Origin: an uncultured Clostridia bacterium | GTDB taxonomy: Bacteria; Bacillota; Clostridia; Oscillospirales; CAG-272 | Length of the DNA: 40,550 bases | Reading direction: 5' to 3' | Assembly (NCBI GenBank): GCA_904501715.1 | Contig: CAJGCD010000005.1 | Location: 1-40,550 of the forward strand | Shown: piece by piece, positions 34,254 through 40,550 of the stretch | Numbering within the stretch: position 1 is the stretch's first letter | Layout of the letters: each line of letters starts with the position of its first letter | Position numbers and translations under genes: made by a program | Notes under the pieces: model-generated | Seen by the model: the letters and a program-made list of their open reading frames with translations, nothing else | What the model was told of the DNA's origin: nothing | Databases searched by the model: none

Positions 34254-35353
34254 GTTTTTTCTTGGATATTTTCTCTTCCGCTCTCCAATATTTCCTTGGC
34301 TACCAGCACCCCGATAGGCGCTATTACCATTCCCCAAAAGCCAAATGTCCTGAGTCCTACGTACATAGATATGAGAGATGCTAAGGGATGTATCCCTATG
34401 CTCTTTCCTATCAATCTGGGCTCAACTATCTGCCGCACTACTGTCATCACGAAGAACAGCACGAGCATGCCAGCTCCCGCCGCATAATTTTCGGATACAA
34501 GCAGTACTATCCCCCAAGGCACTAAAACTATTCCCGCACCGAAAAAGGGCAATAGGTCAAGAGCCGCCACAATTAAGGCTATCAGGAACGAATATTTTCT
34601 CCCAAGTATAAAAAACCCCGCGTACAGCTCGGAAAAGGTTATGAGAAACATCTTTCCGTAAGCTCCCAAATAGCTTCTGAGTCCTTCTCCTATGCGGTCA
34701 GCAAGTCTGTGCGCCCTTTTGCGCCCCGCGGGAGAGAAAAGTCCGAAAATATATTCCTTTATGTCCTCGTATTCAATAGTCAGATATATGCTTGAAAGAA
34801 CCGCCACTGCTACCGACACCAGCACCCGCGGGGTTTTGAGTACAAGCCCCGCAAGGCTTGTGATAAGCACCGCTCCTCCCTTCCCCGCAATTTGCTGACC
34901 GAGAGATGCAGCGGCCTCCGAAATATACTCACCAAGCCCGTCAAGCAAATCTATTTCTGACAGCTTCTCAAAGAAGGGGATTTTTGAGGGGATTTCAAGA
35001 AAGCCTTTAACAGCTGTACGAAGGCTTTCTGCTATGGCTTCTCCATTTTCGGCAACATAGTCCAGCAGCTCCGCCGTCTCACTTAACAGCTTTCCCACAA
35101 CCAGAGCCACGGCTAAAGCTATACCACCGAAAAAAACAGCAAGGTAAAACACCGCCCACGCCTTTTTCTTTCCGCCTAACCGCCGAGCGCATCTTCCCGA
35201 CAGCGCGGATATGGGTATTGCCAATGCCCACGCGAAAAGAAAGGGGAGTAATAGCCCCAGCCCGTATTTGAGTATTATATATATCCCCCCAAGCACTATG
35301 GCAAGACACACAAGCTTCCCCGCTCTCGTCTGCCATCTGTCTTTTTCGAGCAT
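34250..35353 (-). CDS. ytvI: AI-2E transporter family protein, sporulation YtvI type
   Basis: A 367-residue polytopic protein with about eight hydrophobic segments in the AI-2E/PerM-family layout: paired N-terminal helices, a long amphipathic region (about 95-165), then a C-terminal bundle with LPFFGAGIVLVPWG and VEPRLIGKSIGIHPL. The second motif and context fit sporulation integral membrane protein YtvI. Substrate not established. I chose ATG 35353, with AGGTGAGG just upstream, over the GTG three codons earlier. A candidate SigE promoter lies upstream, and the stop codon lies within the tRNA promoter. Confidence 0.88.
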   Translation of the reverse strand: MLEKDRWQTRAGKLVCLAIVLGGIYIILKYGLGLLLPFLFAWALAIPISALSGRCARRLGGKKKAWAVFYLAVFFGGIALAVALVVGKLLSETAELLDYVAENGEAIAESLRTAVKGFLEIPSKIPFFEKLSEIDLLDGLGEYISEAAASLGQQIAGKGGAVLITSLAGLVLKTPRVLVSVAVAVLSSIYLTIEYEDIKEYIFGLFSPAGRKRAHRLADRIGEGLRSYLGAYGKMFLITFSELYAGFFILGRKYSFLIALIVAALDLLPFFGAGIVLVPWGIVLLVSENYAAGAGMLVLFFVMTVVRQIVEPRLIGKSIGIHPLASLISMYVGLRTFGFWGMVIAPIGVLVAKEILESGRENIQEKT

Positions 35354-35373
35354 TTTCCTCACCTCTTTCTTTA

Positions 35374-35402
35374 ATTATATCCCATTCTCCCGCCTAATAT
35401 GA
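35374..35402 (-). promoter_or_regulatory. Candidate SigE promoter of ytvI
   Basis: On the minus strand TCATATT (35396-35402) matches KMATATT; after 14 bp comes GATATAAT (35374-35381), six of eight matches to CATACAHT. The -10 could also serve sigma-A, though no -35 is at 17 bp. Confidence 0.5.
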
Positions 35403-35420
35403 AATTAAGCACTCTATGCC

Positions 35421-35449
35421 TTGACAAAGAAGCAAAAATTTGTTAAAAT
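35421..35449 (+). promoter_or_regulatory. Promoter of cyclophilin gene
   Basis: TTGACA (35421-35426) and TAAAAT (35444-35449), 17-bp spacer. Confidence 0.8.
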
Positions 35450-35489
35450 ATAACGGCAAATAAAATAAAATAAAGAAAGTGAGAACAAC

Positions 35490-36149
35490 GTGAAAAAAAT
35501 CATTTCTGTTATAATACTCTGCGCTCTGCTTCTTCTTTGCTTCGCATCCTGTGAAAAGCATAATGCCCCCGCCCTTAAGGATATAAACCTTTCCACCACC
35601 TCCTCCATAGAGGGGCTGACCCTATCCGAAACGGCTACCGACTACGTGCTCATAGACGTGGCTGATTACGGCAAGATACTCATACGCCTATTCCCTAACG
35701 TAGCTCCCGAAACGGTTGAAAACTTCAAGAAGCTGGTGTCACAAAAATTCTATGACGGAATAATCTTTCACCGCGTTATCGAAGGCTTTATGATACAGGG
35801 CGGCGACCCCGAGGGCACGGGCTACGGCGGTTCAAAGGATACCATAAAGGGTGAGTTTACCTCCAACGGCTTTGAAAACAACCTTATACATCTCCGCGGA
35901 GTAGTATCTATGGCGCGCTCCAACGACCCCGATTCTGCATCCTCCCAGTTCTTTATAATGCACCAAACAACCTCAAGTCTTGATGAAAAATACGCAGCCT
36001 TCGGATACGTCGTTTACGGAATGGACGTGGTTGACGATATTGCCGAAACCGAGGTAACAGGCTCCTCACAATCCCCAAAGCCCGTCAAAGACGTAGTTAT
36101 GACCTCGGTACGCTTTGCCGACGTGTCAGCTCTCACCTTTGAAAAATAA
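35490..36149 (+). CDS. Cyclophilin-type peptidyl-prolyl isomerase lipoprotein
   Basis: A 219-residue lipoprotein: signal peptide with lipobox FASC (Cys at 21), then a cyclophilin domain with FHRVIEGFMIQGGDPEGTGYGG and SQFFIMH, the motifs holding the catalytic Arg and the Phe/Met/Gln that bind proline peptides. Expected to assist folding of secreted proteins outside the membrane. It starts at GTG 35490, just where the signal peptide begins; the ribosome site (AAAGTGAG) is weak. Single-gene unit with strong promoter and terminator. Confidence 0.95.
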   Translation: MKKIISVIILCALLLLCFASCEKHNAPALKDINLSTTSSIEGLTLSETATDYVLIDVADYGKILIRLFPNVAPETVENFKKLVSQKFYDGIIFHRVIEGFMIQGGDPEGTGYGGSKDTIKGEFTSNGFENNLIHLRGVVSMARSNDPDSASSQFFIMHQTTSSLDEKYAAFGYVVYGMDVVDDIAETEVTGSSQSPKPVKDVVMTSVRFADVSALTFEK

Positions 36150-36178
36150 AAAAAGAGGTCAAAGACCTCTTTTTTTAT
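36148..36178. terminator. Bidirectional terminator, cyclophilin and RHH genes
   Basis: AAAAGAGGTC-aaa-GACCTCTTTT with T runs on both strands, between convergent genes. Confidence 0.9.
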
Positions 36179-36208
36179 TGCATTTTATCCACCCTGTGAT
36201 GCAGCGAC

Positions 36209-36418
36209 TTACTCTATATCCAGTTCGGGTGGAACGTCTATCTCGTCGGATACGTACTTTCCGTTCTTTTTACGCTGTCTTACACACTCGGAGAGCAGAT
36301 ATTCTATCTGTCCGTTAACCGAGCGGAAATCATCCTCTGCCCACGCCGCTATGGCGTTATACAGCTTGGGAGAGAGTCTGAGCGGTATCTGCTTTTTTTG
36401 TGAATCGTTCATATTCAC
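36209..36418 (-). CDS. Ribbon-helix-helix (Arc/HicB-like) small protein
   Basis: A 69-residue protein: IPLRLSPKLYNAIAAWAEDDFRS-VNGQIEYLLSECV has the strand-helix-helix pattern of the Arc/MetJ family, in which the strand pair contacts DNA as a dimer. The acidic tail EIDVPPELDIE is unusual. It starts 7 bp after the SPFH stop, so it is co-expressed with it. Such small RHH genes follow SPFH genes in other Clostridia; it may regulate its own unit, or bind the SPFH protein. Not a canonical toxin-antitoxin pair, since no toxin lies next to it. Confidence 0.78.
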   Translation of the reverse strand: MNMNDSQKKQIPLRLSPKLYNAIAAWAEDDFRSVNGQIEYLLSECVRQRKKNGKYVSDEIDVPPELDIE

Positions 36419-36425
36419 CGCCGCA

Positions 36426-37451
36426 TCAATACAGACTTCCCGAGTTTACTACGGGCTGTGCGTCACGGTTTCCGCAAAGAACTACCAACAGATTGGATAC
36501 CATTGCCGCCTTACGCTCCTCGTCGAGCTTTATATTGTCATTCTCGGCAAGCTTCGCCAGAGCCATTTCTACCATTCCCACAGCGCCGTCAACTATCATC
36601 TTTCTCGCGTCGATAATAGCGGACGCCTGCTGACGCTGAAGCATTACCGCCGCTATCTCGGGAGCGTAAGCAAGATAGGTAATTCTCGCCTCAATTATCT
36701 CGATACCCGCCTCGTTTACTCTCTGCTGTATCTCCTTGCGTATCCTCTCCGCAACCACCTCGCTGGAGCCGCGAAGGCTTCCCTCGTCGGCAATTCCGTC
36801 ACCCGTGGTATCCACGTTAGGCGCTACGTCGTAGGGATAGATGCGCACTACGTTACGAAGAGCGCTGTCACACTGAAGAGAAAGGAATTCCTTGTAGTTA
36901 TCCACGTTGAATACAGCCTTAGCAGTATCCACTACACGCCACATAACCGCAATACCTATCTCAACGGGGTTACCCAGACAGTCGTTTATCTTCTGACGGT
37001 TGTTGTTGAGCGTCATTATCTTAAGAGATATCTTCTTACTCTCAAGCGTGATATTTACAGCCTCCGCGCTTCCCTCCTTAGCAAAGGCTACGCGCTTGGT
37101 GGTAACGTCTCCGCTCTGATTGAGCTTTGTATTAGCCGCGGGATTTACCGAGCTGCAAAAGGGATTTACAGCGTAAAAGCCCTCGCCCTTGATAGTACCT
37201 ATATATTTACCGAAAAGCGTAAGCACCAGAGCCTCCTGAGGCTTGAGTATACGCAGACCGCAAAGCGGTATCCAGCCCACGCAAAGCACTGCCATAGCAA
37301 CGCCGAAGAGCACCCATCCCATAGGATTTCCCTGCTCCTCGCCCAAAACGATACCTATCACCAGCGCGGGAATAGCCGCAATAAGAAGCAGAACGGTCAC
37401 AATAAGGACCAGCATTCCGTTTTTCTTATTTGTTATTATTTTTTCGTTCAT
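36426..37451 (-). CDS. SPFH/Band 7 domain membrane protein
   Basis: A 341-residue protein: two hydrophobic segments (about 13-36 and 46-66) followed by an SPFH domain (about 75-260) with EALVLTLFGKYIGTIKGEGFYAVNP and VRIYPYDV. A helical region rich in Ala and Glu follows, with EARITYLAYAPEIAAVMLQRQQASAI typical of this family. SPFH proteins oligomerise on membranes and organise membrane domains or protease complexes. The ATG at 37451 has GGAGG upstream; a 20-residue upstream extension is unlikely. Two-gene unit with the RHH gene. Confidence 0.92.
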   Translation of the reverse strand: MNEKIITNKKNGMLVLIVTVLLLIAAIPALVIGIVLGEEQGNPMGWVLFGVAMAVLCVGWIPLCGLRILKPQEALVLTLFGKYIGTIKGEGFYAVNPFCSSVNPAANTKLNQSGDVTTKRVAFAKEGSAEAVNITLESKKISLKIMTLNNNRQKINDCLGNPVEIGIAVMWRVVDTAKAVFNVDNYKEFLSLQCDSALRNVVRIYPYDVAPNVDTTGDGIADEGSLRGSSEVVAERIRKEIQQRVNEAGIEIIEARITYLAYAPEIAAVMLQRQQASAIIDARKMIVDGAVGMVEMALAKLAENDNIKLDEERKAAMVSNLLVVLCGNRDAQPVVNSGSLY

Positions 37452-37482
37452 GATAAACCTCCATAGTTCATTTGATATTAAA

Positions 37483-37511
37483 ATGATATCACATTGATTT
37501 GCGTTTGTCAA
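37483..37511 (-). promoter_or_regulatory. Promoter of SPFH-RHH unit
   Basis: TTGACA (37506-37511) and TATCAT (37483-37488) on the minus strand, 17-bp spacer. Confidence 0.7.
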
Positions 37512-37539
37512 TAGGTTTTCTTAATTTTTTCGCAATAAT

Positions 37540-37764
37540 GGGGCTGCTTCATTTAGATGCAGAAGTCGTGATTTGGTTCTCGTCGGCGTACAAAGGTACG
37601 CCAGAGAGCCAAAGCGCGACTAAAAAACACACATAAAAATCGAAATTCGTAAGAATTTCTACCAAAAAAACACCGCTTTACTATCAAAAATTCCTGATAA
37701 TAAAGCGGTATTTTTTATTATTTACTTTCGTGTGTTTTTGTTCTGCGCTAAATGAAGCAGTCCC
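37540..37764. mobile_element. 225-bp MITE-like element with 17-bp terminal inverted repeats
   Basis: Ends GGGGCTGCTTCATTTAG (37540-37556) and CTAAATGAAGCAGTCCC (37748-37764) are inverted with one mismatch, extended inward by GCAGAA. No transposase inside. Internal hairpins are GGCGTAC-aaag-GTACGCC within a longer stem (37564-37621) and ACCGCTTTA ... TAAAGCGGT (37672-37709), the latter a bidirectional terminator with T runs. No clear target duplication is seen. The right end lies inside the nrnA frame and supplies its last residues and stop. Confidence 0.7.
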
Positions 37765-38761
37765 ACATTCTTTTATAAATTTCCTCAAGTATCTTTGCTT
37801 CAGCGTCAAGTATGCTGTCCGCCTCTACCGTGCAGCCTGCCGCACGCTTGTGCCCGCCGCCGCCAAAGATAGCACATATTTTCGCCACGTCAAATTCGAT
37901 AGCCGAGCGCATAGACACTCTGAATACCCCTTCCGCGCTCTCCTGCCTTATAGCAAAGGCTATATCAACGCCAAACACGGAGCGCGGTATATCTATAAGC
38001 GTACCGAGATGCTCATCCTCAAGCTCCAAAGCCGCCTTTACCGAATAGGGCAAAAGCGTCGACGCTACCCGCCCGTCAGCGTGTAAGCGGAGCCGCCTTA
38101 TCGCCTCTCCCTCGGCTTGTATCTGCTTGAGAGATTTGGAATCAAAGAGCTGTCTGTTTATCTCGGCGCTGTCCACGCCCGCCTCAATAAGCTTTGCCGC
38201 CAACCTCATAGCTCTCGGCGTTGCGTTAGCATAGCGGAAGCCGCCCGTATCCGAGCTGACCGCCGCATAAACGCAGTTTATCACCCGCGTCGGTATCCCG
38301 TCTATCTCGCCCATCTCGCACAGGCGCTCCGCGATATAATAGATTATCTCGCCGGTTGCCGCCGCCTCAGAGTCTATATAATTGTCAGCATAGACGCTTC
38401 CGCTTGCGTGGTGGTCTATCATTATATCAACGTCCCTGCGCAGACGTGTAAACAGCGCTCCAAGCTGTGAGGGCGACGCGCTGTCCACGCTTATGACTCG
38501 CTCGTAATCTATCGGCAAGTCCTCCTCAAGCAATACGCTTCCCTGAGTGCCGTCGGCAAGAAACTGCAATCTTTCGGGTATTTCATCACTGCAAGCGCAG
38601 TATGCGGGAATACCCATCATCCGAAGTAGCTCCTTCAGGGCAAATGCCGAGCCTACTGCGTCTGCATCCGAGCGGATGTGATATATTATCAGCGTTCGCT
38701 TGTTTTCGCAGAGCTTTTGGCAAAGCCCGTCAAGCGAGAGCACCTTAAACTGTGTCGTCAC
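37748..38761 (-). CDS. nrnA: DHH-family phosphoesterase NrnA
   Basis: A 337-residue bifunctional oligoribonuclease/pAp phosphatase-type protein. DHH motifs: YHIRSDADAVGSA (motif I), VDSASPSQ, MIDHHASG (DHH) and SDTGGFRY. The C-terminal DHHA1 domain has GGGGHKRAAG. It degrades nanoRNA and pAp in the cytoplasm. ATG 38761 lies 17 bp inside rbfA, the classic rbfA-nrnA arrangement. The last residues (WDCFI) and the stop come from the terminal repeat of the adjacent element, so the native C-terminus may be altered by a few residues; no conserved motif is lost. Confidence 0.94.
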   Translation of the reverse strand: MTTQFKVLSLDGLCQKLCENKRTLIIYHIRSDADAVGSAFALKELLRMMGIPAYCACSDEIPERLQFLADGTQGSVLLEEDLPIDYERVISVDSASPSQLGALFTRLRRDVDIMIDHHASGSVYADNYIDSEAAATGEIIYYIAERLCEMGEIDGIPTRVINCVYAAVSSDTGGFRYANATPRAMRLAAKLIEAGVDSAEINRQLFDSKSLKQIQAEGEAIRRLRLHADGRVASTLLPYSVKAALELEDEHLGTLIDIPRSVFGVDIAFAIRQESAEGVFRVSMRSAIEFDVAKICAIFGGGGHKRAAGCTVEADSILDAEAKILEEIYKRMWDCFI

Positions 38762-39119
38762 CGTTCTCGTCCTCCTCGGGAGTTATCTCTATTCCGTTAA
38801 GGAGCTTTGATATATGAGCGCCGTGCTCTATGGAGTGGTCCTCGTAGAAGCTGAATTCGGGAGTCATACGGAGATTGAGCCTTCTTGCCACCTCGCGGCG
38901 GATATATCCCGCAGAGGATCTTAGCCCCTTGGCTACCTCCTTTTTATCTCCCATCATGGCGGAATAATACACCTTGGCGAACTTCAGATCTCCGCTGACC
39001 TCCACCGCCGTCACACTGATAAAAGCGTCGCTTATTCTGGGGTCCTTAACCTCTCTGAGTATGAGAGAGAGCTCCTTTTTTACCTCGTCGTTTATTCTTC
39101 CGCGCCTGTAATTTGCCAT
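38745..39119 (-). CDS. rbfA: Ribosome-binding factor A
   Basis: A 124-residue RbfA with the typical RRGRINDEVKKELSLILREVKDPRI, KVYYS and LRMTPEFSFYEDHSIEHGAHIS. It helps mature the 30S subunit, binding near the 5' end of 16S rRNA. ATG 39119 follows GAAAGGATAGG. First gene of the rbfA-nrnA unit. Confidence 0.96.
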   Translation of the reverse strand: MANYRRGRINDEVKKELSLILREVKDPRISDAFISVTAVEVSGDLKFAKVYYSAMMGDKKEVAKGLRSSAGYIRREVARRLNLRMTPEFSFYEDHSIEHGAHISKLLNGIEITPEEDENGDDTV

Positions 39120-39160
39120 ATCCTATCCTTTCAAACAAGTAAAATAATCTTCTAAAGCAT

Positions 39161-39189
39161 ATTATACCACACTTTGGCACTTTTCGCAA
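39161..39189 (-). promoter_or_regulatory. rbfA-nrnA promoter
   Basis: TTGCGA (39184-39189) and TATAAT (39161-39166) on the minus strand, 17-bp spacer. Confidence 0.65.
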
Positions 39190-39202
39190 TAATATTTTAC
39201 CT

Positions 39203-39541
39203 TTACAAATTATTCTTTATAAACTCCTCCACCTCTGCCCTTGTGGGAATAGAGGGCTGAGCGCCCTTTCTCGTGCAAGCAATGGACGCGGTCAAGGATG
39301 CCACCTGCGCCGCTGCGTCAAGCTCGCAGCGGGCAATATCTCGGTCAAGGGCTATGTGTATGCACTTGTCCCTTTTTATAACGCTCTCCGCATCCGTCTT
39401 TATTACCACGTGCATCTTGAAATTATTTGCAACGCCTATCTGAAATCCGTGGGTATATCCGCTTATACAGCCGTCATTCACCTCAAAGCCGCAATTTCCA
39501 AAGGGCATCTGGCAAAGATGCCATTTGAATATCTGTGCCAA
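39203..39541 (-). pseudogene. PfkB-type sugar kinase C-terminal remnant
   Basis: Up to 112 codons, starting at TTG 39541 or ATG 39508. Only the last about 40 residues are recognisable: DAAAQVASLTASIACTRKGA, then QPSIPTRAEVEEFI, the C-terminal end of PfkB/ribokinase-type carbohydrate kinases. The GAGD catalytic motif that should stand just before is absent, and the first 65 residues match nothing I know. No good ribosome site. It looks like the remains of a deleted kinase gene, perhaps fused to unrelated sequence. Confidence 0.6.
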
Positions 39542-39653
39542 TTTCGAGAGCCCTGACGGGTGTTTACGTTATCTATAAGTCTGATATTTTCCTCCACGGT
39601 AAACGGTTGCAAAAAATATAGCACAAAAAGAATATCCCGTCAACGCCATAAGC

Positions 39654-39678
39654 AAAAAACCTCCTTAAAATAAGGAAG
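39654..39678 (-). terminator. Terminator after the DMT transporter gene
   Basis: On the minus strand CTTCCTT pairs with AAGGAGG around a short AT loop, followed by six T. Confidence 0.75.
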
Positions 39679-39700
39679 CTTTCTGCCTGTTATTATAGCT

Positions 39701-40549
39701 TTATATACTTAATATCACGACCGACAACAGCCCCAGAAGCACTCCTATATATTGAAGCTTTGAAAATTTCTCTTTATAGAACAAGAACGAAACGAGAAAG
39801 GTAGCCACAACGCCTCCCGCGGATATGGTGGGAAATAATATAGCGGCAGGCAGGGTGCATATCATTACCAGCAGATTTACGGCACCGTTGGCAAGACCGC
39901 AAAGTGAATACCATTTTGCGCCACATTTTATATTGCCCATAAGGTTCTCACGCTCACGCATCATCGCCACCAAGAGCATAGTAAGCGTCACTATTACAAG
40001 AGCTATTATCATAAATTCATTTTTATACCTTCCGTCAAATGCCCGCTGCTGCATCTTCTGCACTATGGAGCATCCGCCGTTTCCCACAAAGGCTATGGAT
40101 ATATATATAAGCCATTTGGGAGTTATTTTTTTTGCCTCACCCTTTTTCTCTGAGTTCACCAGCACCAAGGAGACCACCAAAAGAATAATTCCAATAATAA
40201 ACAGAGGCGTCACGCCCTCGTCAAGAAAGATTATGCCGTAAAGCGTAGGTAAAATGAGCGAGTATGATATTATAAGAGAGGACAAAGAAAGCGAGCCCTC
40301 AAAAAAAGCCAGAACCGAGCACACGGTAGCCGCGGCGTATGATACCGCGAAGCCTATGGAATAGGGCACAAACTCAAATTTAAAATCAAGCCCCGAAAAC
40401 GAGGTGCAGAGAAAGAACAGAGCCGCGAAAAATGCGCTGGCGGCAGAAAAGGTAAACGTACCGTTCACAGCCTTTTTGCCGTACGCCTTCTTTGCTATGT
40501 TCTGCAAGGTCAGGCACAGTGTTATGGATATAAGAATTGCAGTATTCAT
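39701..40549 (-). CDS. DMT/EamA family transporter
   Basis: A 282-residue protein with ten hydrophobic helices in two halves, as in EamA-type drug/metabolite transporters. The first half ends in LPTLYGIIFLDEGVTPLFIIGIILL, the second in FLFYKEKFSKLQYIGVLLG, the paired EamA repeat ends. Substrate cannot be told. The ATG at 40549 is almost at the window edge, so the ribosome site and promoter are not visible, but length suggests the gene is complete. Confidence 0.85.
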   Translation of the reverse strand: MNTAILISITLCLTLQNIAKKAYGKKAVNGTFTFSAASAFFAALFFLCTSFSGLDFKFEFVPYSIGFAVSYAAATVCSVLAFFEGSLSLSSLIISYSLILPTLYGIIFLDEGVTPLFIIGIILLVVSLVLVNSEKKGEAKKITPKWLIYISIAFVGNGGCSIVQKMQQRAFDGRYKNEFMIIALVIVTLTMLLVAMMRERENLMGNIKCGAKWYSLCGLANGAVNLLVMICTLPAAILFPTISAGGVVATFLVSFLFYKEKFSKLQYIGVLLGLLSVVILSI

Positions 40550-40550
40550 C

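Noticed and set aside
36209..36418. Toxin-antitoxin pair (HicB-like antitoxin)
   Set aside because: The partner gene is an SPFH protein, not a toxin, and no HicA-like gene is near.
36351..37466. Long plus-strand frame (371 codons) opposite the SPFH gene
   Set aside because: It lies wholly antisense to the well-supported SPFH and RHH genes, has no ribosome site and matches no family; it is a by-product of codon bias.

Overview
The window reads as a chromosomal segment of an anaerobic, endospore-forming Clostridia/Firmicutes bacterium, most likely an uncultured gut-type Oscillospirales or relative. The evidence is a complete spoIIIA operon (AA to AH), spoIIGA-sigE, ytvI, WhiA, a zinc-type L31, and many promoters of the TTGACA-N17-TATAAT or TAAAAT type. 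I see no phage, conjugative or CRISPR module. The taxon is an inference; there is no rRNA gene body to place it.

Layout. 1-245: tandem promoters and a leader that look like the start of an rRNA operon reading out of the left edge. 372-1408: DUF421 and DUF4363 membrane proteins. 1388-3584: a lipoprotein behind a YigZ/IMPACT gene. 3682-7037: an attenuator-like leader RNA, a 22-residue ORF, a large secreted papain-like cysteine protease gene broken by one in-frame UAG, and a small lipoprotein. 7135-11535: hflX, rpmE, sigE-spoIIGA and divergent ribF. 11572-20405: three tandem GLUG-type beta-helix surface proteins (739, 949 and 1107 aa). 20693-26762: a P-loop ATPase and spoIIIAH-AA behind a candidate SigE promoter. 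27056-28957: a membrane-anchored, possibly propeller-like protein. 29022-31541: yjjG-like HAD, murB and whiA. 31702-33834: a fourth surface protein. 33911-34253: an ATGATG palindromic repeat and tRNA-Gln. 34250-39119: ytvI, a cyclophilin lipoprotein, SPFH plus ribbon-helix-helix genes, a 225-bp MITE-like element, and rbfA-nrnA. 39203-40549: a PfkB-kinase remnant and a DMT/EamA transporter.

How the genes work together. SpoIIGA processes pro-SigE in the mother cell, and the window carries likely targets of that sigma: spoIIIA and ytvI both have KMATATT-N14-(C/G)ATAxxAT type sequences upstream. A separate theme is the cell surface. Four unlinked or tandem secreted proteins end in the same unusual tail, a Gly-Cys-(Gly/Thr) motif, then a hydrophobic helix, then a basic run closing in Lys-Glu-(Asn/Asp). 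None has LPXTG. This tail, the regularly spaced cysteines of the GLUG repeats, and the leader RNA in front of the broken protease are the most promising candidates for undescribed biology here.
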